Shown in pieces: positions 1 to 12,745 of a DNA stretch of 12,745 bases. Source of the DNA: Clostridia bacterium (GTDB lineage Bacteria; Bacillota_A; Clostridia; Oscillospirales; Acutalibacteraceae); contig JAILQN010000064.1 of assembly GCA_024699005.1 (NCBI GenBank), positions 1 through 12,745 on the forward strand, given 5' to 3'. Within the stretch, counting starts at the first letter, position 1; each line of letters opens with the position of its first letter. A program made the position numbers and the translations under genes. The notes below the pieces were generated by a model that was not told the DNA's origin, did no database searches, and worked only from the letters and a program-made list of their open reading frames with translations.

Positions 1-2690
<2,690 letters not shown>

Positions 2691-2736
2691 TGTATCTTCC
2701 TTTCCTTTTCGCTGTCGGAAACAGACGGCTAATTGT

Positions 2737-2967
2737 TAATGTTCAATGTGCAATGTGCAATGTGCAATGTGCAATTATGGTTCATTTTTGCTGAAGCAAA
2801 AATGTTATATCGGCGCGCTGAAAACATATCCGGCAATACAGTTCTCTCCGCGATAATTCTCCTTTGACAGTGATCCGTTACCGGGGCGGTGAAATCTCTG
2901 TTTTGTACTTTCTGTGGCGCAATTGTACATTGCACATTGCACATTGCTGATTGCACATTGCACATTG
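2737..2967. repeat. Heptamer-array element filling the HAD-mfd intergenic gap
   Basis: The left arm is one variant unit and four perfect CAATGTG copies (2737-2771), ending in CAATT. The right arm is six inverted units of consensus CACATTG, two of them variant (2926-2967). An AATT borders the core on both sides. The right arm ends 2 bp from the stop codon of the HAD gene. The 149-bp core holds one hairpin and no gene I can support. A minus-strand frame is open through the whole element but looks like an artefact of the stop-free unit. I see no convincing promoter for mfd here, so mfd may be co-transcribed with the HAD gene. Confidence 0.88.
2783..2804. other. Hairpin in the core of the intergenic element
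   Basis: The arms CATTTTTGC (2783-2791) and GCAAAAATG (2796-2804) are perfect 9-bp complements around a TGAA loop. It starts 6 bp after the left heptamer array ends. No T-run follows on either strand, so it is not a classical intrinsic terminator. Confidence 0.65.
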
Positions 2968-2969
2968 AT

Positions 2970-3620
2970 TTATGCTCCGAAAAACCGCCGCGTCTCCTCA
3001 ACTGTTTCCGTTATATACTTCGCTCCGGCTTTCTCCAGTTCGTCCCCGTCCGAAAAGCCGTATTTTACCCCCAGGCAGTCTATGCCGCAGATCTTCGCTC
3101 CTTCGACGTCATGACGGCGGTCGCCTATCATCAGACATTCGCTTAATTTTCCGGGAGCGATCCCGAGCCGGTCGAACACAAGTTTTATCGAATCTGCCTT
3201 GCTGTTATGCTCGCTGGTCGCGCCGGCTATCGCGGAGAAAAACCGGGTCATATCAAAATGATCCGTGACCCTGTAAGCCATTCGTTCCGGTTTTGTCGTA
3301 GCGACGGCAAGGGTATATCCCGCGGCCCGCAGCCCGGAAAGCATTTCGGGAACGCCTTTATAGGGCGAGTTTTCATACACGCCCTTTTTATCGTAATAGA
3401 CCCGGAACAACCGCACGAATTCCTCCGCTTCTTCCATGGAAAAACCGTAAAGAGCCGTAAGCGGTTCAAGCAGCGGAGGACCGACGAACAGCCTCAGGGC
3501 TTCATCCGCCGGGACCGCCTCGCCCATCTCGCGGAACGCATAGCGCAGGGCGTTGAATATGCCCGGCGAAGAGTCGGTCAGAGTACCGTCAAGGTCGAAA
3601 ATCAGATATTTGTAGTTCAT
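2970..3620 (-). CDS. HAD-superfamily phosphatase, phosphoglycolate phosphatase/5'-nucleotidase-like
   Basis: A 216-residue cytosolic phosphohydrolase of haloacid dehalogenase subfamily IA. Motif I is FDLDGTLTD with the nucleophile D9 and acid D11. Motif II is ATTKPE near residues 107-112. A conserved lysine is probably K141, and motif IV is IGDRRHD (165-171) with acids D167 and D171. Residues about 17-90 form the helical cap that sets substrate choice. In this family the Asp nucleophile attacks a small phosphate ester and Mg2+ is bound by the acidic residues. The substrate cannot be read from sequence: phosphoglycolate, nucleoside monophosphate or another sugar phosphate are all possible. The length is normal for the family. 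The ATG at 3620 fits the motif spacing, but no Shine-Dalgarno sequence precedes it. It is divergent from rpoB and upstream of mfd on the same strand. Confidence 0.93.
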   Translation of the reverse strand: MNYKYLIFDLDGTLTDSSPGIFNALRYAFREMGEAVPADEALRLFVGPPLLEPLTALYGFSMEEAEEFVRLFRVYYDKKGVYENSPYKGVPEMLSGLRAAGYTLAVATTKPERMAYRVTDHFDMTRFFSAIAGATSEHNSKADSIKLVFDRLGIAPGKLSECLMIGDRRHDVEGAKICGIDCLGVKYGFSDGDELEKAGAKYITETVEETRRFFGA

Positions 3621-3626
3621 TGTCTG

Positions 3627-3655
3627 TATATAATATTCCGTCGGAGCATTTGCAA
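3627..3655 (-). promoter_or_regulatory. Possible promoter of the HAD gene
   Basis: On the minus strand TTGCAA (3655-3650) and TATATA (3632-3627) are separated by 17 bp, each matching the sigma-A consensus at four of six positions. The -10 box ends 6 nt before the ATG, so a transcript would start at or next to the start codon. That agrees with the missing Shine-Dalgarno sequence and would make it leaderless. This is weak evidence from motifs alone. Confidence 0.35.
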
Positions 3656-3659
3656 ATGT

Positions 3660-3681
3660 AAACTTTTTGTAAACTTTTTGT
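3660..3681. repeat. Two tandem 11-bp A/T-tract repeats upstream of the rpoB promoter
   Basis: AAACTTTTTGT occurs twice in direct tandem (3660-3670, 3671-3681), followed by AT-rich DNA up to the rpoB -35 box. The 11-bp period is close to one helical turn, so the tracts should lie on one face of the DNA and bend it. They may act as an UP-like element for rpoB. They also overlap the region upstream of the HAD start. Confidence 0.55.
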
Positions 3682-3708
3682 TAATATTTAAGTATTTTGC
3701 GATTTTGA

Positions 3709-3737
3709 TTGACTCAGGACCGTAATACCTATATAAT
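3709..3737 (+). promoter_or_regulatory. Sigma-A promoter of rpoBC
   Basis: TTGACT (3709-3714) and a perfect TATAAT (3732-3737) are separated by 17 bp, the preferred spacing. AT-rich tracts lie upstream. The start site should fall at about 3744-3745, giving a leader of about 145 nt before the preferred rpoB start. Confidence 0.85.
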
Positions 3738-3743
3738 GACATC

Positions 3744-3771
3744 CCTTGTGCTGTCGGCGGGCGGTACAAGG
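3744..3771 (+). promoter_or_regulatory. Hairpin at the 5' end of the rpoBC transcript
   Basis: CCTTGT (3744-3749) pairs with ACAAGG (3766-3771). The stem extends inward to 11 bp if three G-U pairs are allowed, leaving a six-base CGGCGG loop. Given the promoter spacing the stem begins at or within a base or two of +1. Such 5' hairpins can protect an mRNA from 5'-end decay; a role in regulating rpoBC is inference. Confidence 0.5.
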
Positions 3772-3790
3772 CTGAAATTCGGAGGTATTC

Positions 3791-3817
3791 ATGGCTTCAT
3801 TACAGTATAATGAATGA
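3791..3817 (+). CDS. Possible 8-codon upstream ORF in the rpoB leader
   Basis: ATG at 3791 follows a good Shine-Dalgarno sequence GGAGG (3781-3785) with 5 nt between. It encodes MASLQYNE and stops at a TGA (3815-3817) inside the heptamer array. The stop overlaps another ATG (ATGA), which opens a six-codon frame ending at 3834. It may be a true leader peptide, or the remnant of an older start region cut off by the array. Nothing shows that it is translated beyond the strong ribosome site. Confidence 0.4.
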   Translation: MASLQYNE

Positions 3818-3846
3818 TGAAAAATGAATACTGAAGAATGAATAAT
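3805..3846 (+). repeat. AT-rich heptamer array in the rpoB leader
   Basis: Five consecutive units fit GAANNNT exactly (3812-3846). They are preceded by one related unit, GTATAAT (3805-3811). The unit contains TGA and TAA, so every frame through it is closed or nearly so. The array ends 1 bp before a hairpin and overlaps the upstream-most possible ATG of rpoB (3838). Confidence 0.75.
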
Positions 3847-3847
3847 A

Positions 3848-3870
3848 CAAAGCGGATCTCATCCGCTTTG
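3848..3870 (+). promoter_or_regulatory. Perfect 10-bp hairpin just upstream of the rpoB start
   Basis: The arms CAAAGCGGAT (3848-3857) and ATCCGCTTTG (3861-3870) are perfectly complementary around a CTC loop. It ends 5 bp before the rpoB Shine-Dalgarno sequence. There is no U-run, so it is not a terminator. It could affect ribosome access or stop a scanning or coupled ribosome, or it may simply belong to the repeat element. Confidence 0.65.
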
Positions 3871-3875
3871 GGAAC

Positions 3876-3879
3876 GGAG
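3876..3879 (+). promoter_or_regulatory. Shine-Dalgarno site deciding the rpoB start
   Basis: GGAG lies 9 nt before the ATG at 3889. The earlier in-frame ATG at 3838 has only GAAG one base away and lies inside the repeat array. The ATG at 3880 directly abuts GGAG, too close for initiation. The start at 3889 is therefore preferred. Confidence 0.7.
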
Positions 3880-3888
3880 ATGGTGTAT

Positions 3889-7785
<3,897 letters not shown>

Positions 7786-7801
7786 GGAGGTCGATTGATA
7801 T

Positions 7802-11490
<3,689 letters not shown>

Positions 11491-11494
<4 letters not shown>

Positions 11495-11524
11495 CAGGCA
11501 GCAGGGACAGGTTTCAGGTTTCAG
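11491..11524 (+). repeat. Short heptamer-like array across the rpoC stop codon
   Basis: About five units fit GNNNCAG, two of them identical GTTTCAG (11511-11524). One unit is a base short (11505-11510). The first unit (11491-11497) contains the rpoC stop. It is weaker than the other arrays, as only two units are identical. Confidence 0.5.
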
Positions 11525-11568
11525 ATCCTGATATGCCGCATGCCTCCCGTCCCCGTTATTACTGATTC

Positions 11569-11609
11569 AAAAATCCTCCGCAATTCTCTGAGTTTTGCGG
11601 AGGATTTTT
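11569..11609 (+). terminator. Intrinsic terminator of rpoBC, probably bidirectional
   Basis: The arms at 11569-11583 and 11595-11609 are perfect 15-bp complements (GC-rich centre TCCTCCGC/GCGGAGGA) around an 11-nt loop. Five T end the stem on the plus strand. Five A begin it, so the minus strand also has a T-run. It can end rpoBC and could stop transcripts from the converging dockerin gene. Confidence 0.92.
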
Positions 11610-11645
11610 ATATTTACACCGGCAGCGCGTGCCTTCGTGCGCATA

Positions 11646-11665
11646 TCAGCCGCGTAAGCGGCTGA
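11646..11665. other. 8-bp hairpin with a GNRA loop in the rpoC-dockerin spacer
   Basis: TCAGCCGC (11646-11653) and GCGGCTGA (11658-11665) pair perfectly around GTAA, a GNRA-type tetraloop if transcribed from the plus strand. It lies 12 bp before the heptamer array and may be part of the same repeat element. No function is evident. Confidence 0.55.
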
Positions 11666-11677
11666 CCCGTTTGTAAT

Positions 11678-11712
11678 GAATACTGAAGACTTAAGACTTA
11701 AGAATGAATAAT
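11678..11712 (+). repeat. AT-rich heptamer array downstream of rpoBC
   Basis: Five consecutive units fit KAANNNT exactly, preceded by TTGTAAT (11671-11677). It has the same orientation and nearly the same consensus as the array in the rpoB leader. The two share the 14-mer AATGAATACTGAAG and the 13-mer AAGAATGAATAAT. A small hairpin follows, as at rpoB. Confidence 0.75.
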
Positions 11713-11718
11713 TGCAGA

Positions 11719-11754
11719 CGGGCAAAGCCCGCACCCATATTTTATTATAATAAA
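11719..11754. other. Small hairpin and AT palindrome after the array
   Basis: CGGGC (11719-11723) and GCCCG (11727-11731) pair around AAA. Ten bases on, TTTATTATAATAAA (11741-11754) is a perfect 14-bp palindrome. The hairpin has the same place relative to its array as the one before rpoB. The palindrome could be a protein site or chance in AT-rich DNA. Confidence 0.45.
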
Positions 11755-11760
11755 CCGTCG

Positions 11761-11823
11761 CCGTAAATAAAAATATGTGTCAGCGCAATTCACAGGGGCT
11801 GCAAAAAACACATTTTTTTACGG
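11761..11823 (-). terminator. Imperfect inverted repeat after the dockerin gene, possible terminator
   Basis: The segment 11761-11780 (starting CCGTAAAT, ending ATGTGT) is an imperfect inverse of 11808-11823 (ACACAT, seven T, ACGG). It begins 8 bp beyond the stop codon of the dockerin gene on the minus strand. The stem is A/T-rich and has bulges, and the loop is about 27 nt. Termination is plausible but unproven, and the strong terminator at 11569-11609 would back it up. Confidence 0.35.
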
Positions 11824-11830
11824 CCTGTCC

Positions 11831-12745
11831 TTATTTCTTCACAAACTCATGCTGAAGTTTCGCGGAGAATCTGAGTATCTGCCGCGCATCGTCCGCCAGG
11901 ACCTCGCCGCTGCCGTCCACATCGGCAGCCTTTGCCTGTCTCTCGTCAAGGATTTCGAGCTTCGCGGAAGCGCGCAGGGCGAAACGCGCGTCGTCGGCAA
12001 GGACCTGACCGTTGCCGTCCACGTCGCCGGGTGCGTAATCTTCTTTCGTCGGGTTCAGTTTCGGTAGGGATTCTGTTTTTACCGCGCCGCAAACGGTGCA
12101 GGTAAAGGTCTTTTCGCCCTCCGCTTTCGCCGTCGGTTCTTTTGTGATCTCTCCGTTGTTCCACACGTGATTGCCCGTCAGTTTATGGGAAGCATCGTTT
12201 ACACAGACGCACTGATGCTGTGAGTCATTCAACGGTACCCATGCGCCGTAAGCGTGTCCCGTCGCACCGATTGACTCTTCCCTCGTCGCTCCGCAAACAC
12301 TGCATGTATACGTTTTCGTTCCTGTTGCGGTGCAGGTAGCGACTGTCGTAATTGAACCGTTATCCCATATATGATCTGCCGTTTCTTTATGAGAAGCATC
12401 ATTGGCGCAAATGCGTTGATGTTTCGTATCATTCAGTTTTGTCCACGCACCATACGCATGTCCGGTTGCCGCAATCGTTTCGGTCTTCTTTGCTCCGCAA
12501 ACACTGCATGTATATGTTTTCGTTCCCGCTACGGTACAGGTCGCGGGAGTTGCGACTAAACCGGTATTCCAAACATGATTCTTTGTTTCTTTGTGTGAAG
12601 TGTTGTTGGCACAGATGCGCTGATGCTTCGTATCGTTCAGTTTTGTCCACGCACCATACGCATGTCCGGTCGCCGCAATCGTTTCAGTCTTCTTTGCTCC
12701 GCAAACGCTGCAGGTATATGTTTTCGTTCCTGCTGCAGTGCAGGT
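11831..12745 (-). CDS. Cys-rich repeat protein with C-terminal type I dockerin (N-terminus beyond right edge)
   Basis: The minus strand is open from the right edge to a TAA at 11833-11831, giving 304 C-terminal residues. Dockerins bind cohesin domains on scaffoldins or cell-surface proteins, so this is very probably a secreted protein, although the signal peptide is out of view. The C-terminus has two calcium-loop repeats, GDVDGNGQVLADDARFALRA and ADVDGSGEVLADDARQILRF. Asp or Asn/Ser stand at loop positions 1, 3, 5 and 12, followed by short helices. Upstream are tandem 68-residue units, each with a CSVCGA-type CxxC pair, two further Cys, and recurring HxYGAW and SHKE segments. The Cys pattern may bind metal or form disulfides. 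I do not recognise a catalytic domain in the visible part. The TTG at 12232 is not a real start, because the repeats continue upstream of it in the same frame. It converges on rpoC. Confidence 0.85.
   Translation of the reverse strand, partial: TCTAAGTKTYTCSVCGAKKTETIAATGHAYGAWTKLNDTKHQRICANNTSHKETKNHVWNTGLVATPATCTVAGTKTYTCSVCGAKKTETIAATGHAYGAWTKLNDTKHQRICANDASHKETADHIWDNGSITTVATCTATGTKTYTCSVCGATREESIGATGHAYGAWVPLNDSQHQCVCVNDASHKLTGNHVWNNGEITKEPTAKAEGEKTFTCTVCGAVKTESLPKLNPTKEDYAPGDVDGNGQVLADDARFALRASAKLEILDERQAKAADVDGSGEVLADDARQILRFSAKLQHEFVKK
12039..12745 (-). repeat. 204-bp in-frame tandem repeats in the dockerin protein
   Basis: Equivalent points recur at 12243, 12447 and 12651, exactly 204 bp (68 codons) apart. 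The units nearest the right edge are very alike in DNA, sharing for example a run of about 35 identical bases around 12435-12466 and 12639-12670. The unit nearest the dockerin is diverged, and a final partial unit (12039-12242) more so. At least three units and a partial one are visible, and the array continues beyond the window. Confidence 0.85.

Noticed and set aside
2729..3001. 90-codon minus-strand frame across the intergenic element
   Set aside because: Its peptide is mostly translated heptamer repeat and it overlaps the end of the HAD gene in another frame; it exists because the unit has no stops.
3744..3870. Known riboswitch, T-box or ribosomal-protein leader before rpoB
   Set aside because: I see hairpins and a uORF but no T-box sequence, specifier stem, riboswitch core or L10-type structure that I can recognise.
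3838..3888. rpoB starting at 3838
   Set aside because: That ATG lies in the repeat array with no proper ribosome site, and the extra 17 residues come from the array and hairpin; 3889 has GGAG at 9 nt and matches the usual RpoB N-terminus.
11831..12232. A separate 133-residue dockerin protein starting at TTG 12232
   Set aside because: The same frame continues open to the right edge with matching 68-residue repeats, so it is the end of a larger protein.

Overview
The window looks like part of the chromosome of an anaerobic gut or rumen Firmicute, class Clostridia, probably Ruminococcaceae/Oscillospirales. The grounds are clostridial-type RpoB and RpoC, a Firmicutes-type Mfd (DEEQRFG rather than DEEHRFG), good sigma-A promoter and AGGAGG signals, fairly high GC in the genes, and a secreted protein ending in a type I dockerin. 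The taxonomic call is inference.

Layout, left to right. Positions 1-2690 (minus) hold the first 896 codons of mfd, running off the left edge. The frame is unbroken but carries two in-frame insertions of about 74 and 53 residues. A repeat element fills most of the 279-bp gap to an intact HAD phosphatase gene (2970-3620, minus). A divergent intergenic region of about 270 bp then carries the rpoBC promoter and an elaborate leader. rpoB (3889-7785) and rpoC (7802-11494) form a two-gene operon on the plus strand, closed by a strong hairpin terminator (11569-11609). A structured 220-bp spacer follows, then the C-terminal 304 residues of a Cys-rich repeat protein with a dockerin (11831-12745, minus), running off the right edge. 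RpoB and RpoC form the RNA polymerase core. Mfd acts on that same polymerase during transcription-coupled repair.

The unusual signal is a family of heptanucleotide-period tandem arrays at six places in 12.7 kb: twice inside mfd, between the HAD gene and mfd, in the rpoB leader, across the rpoC stop codon, and after the rpoC terminator. The unit differs from place to place but the 7-bp period holds. Three of the loci (1062-1221, 2149-2359, 2737-2967) are inverted pairs of arrays around a 100-155 bp core. In each, the left arm is exactly four perfect units and the right arm four to six degenerate ones. The two mfd elements share motifs at matching core positions and use units with no stop codon in any of the six frames. 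The two arrays bracketing rpoBC share the consensus KAANNNT, and each is followed by a small hairpin. Unit counts in mfd set the reading frame (7 is not a multiple of 3), so mfd could in principle switch on and off by slippage. No transposase, CRISPR array, tRNA or rRNA was found.
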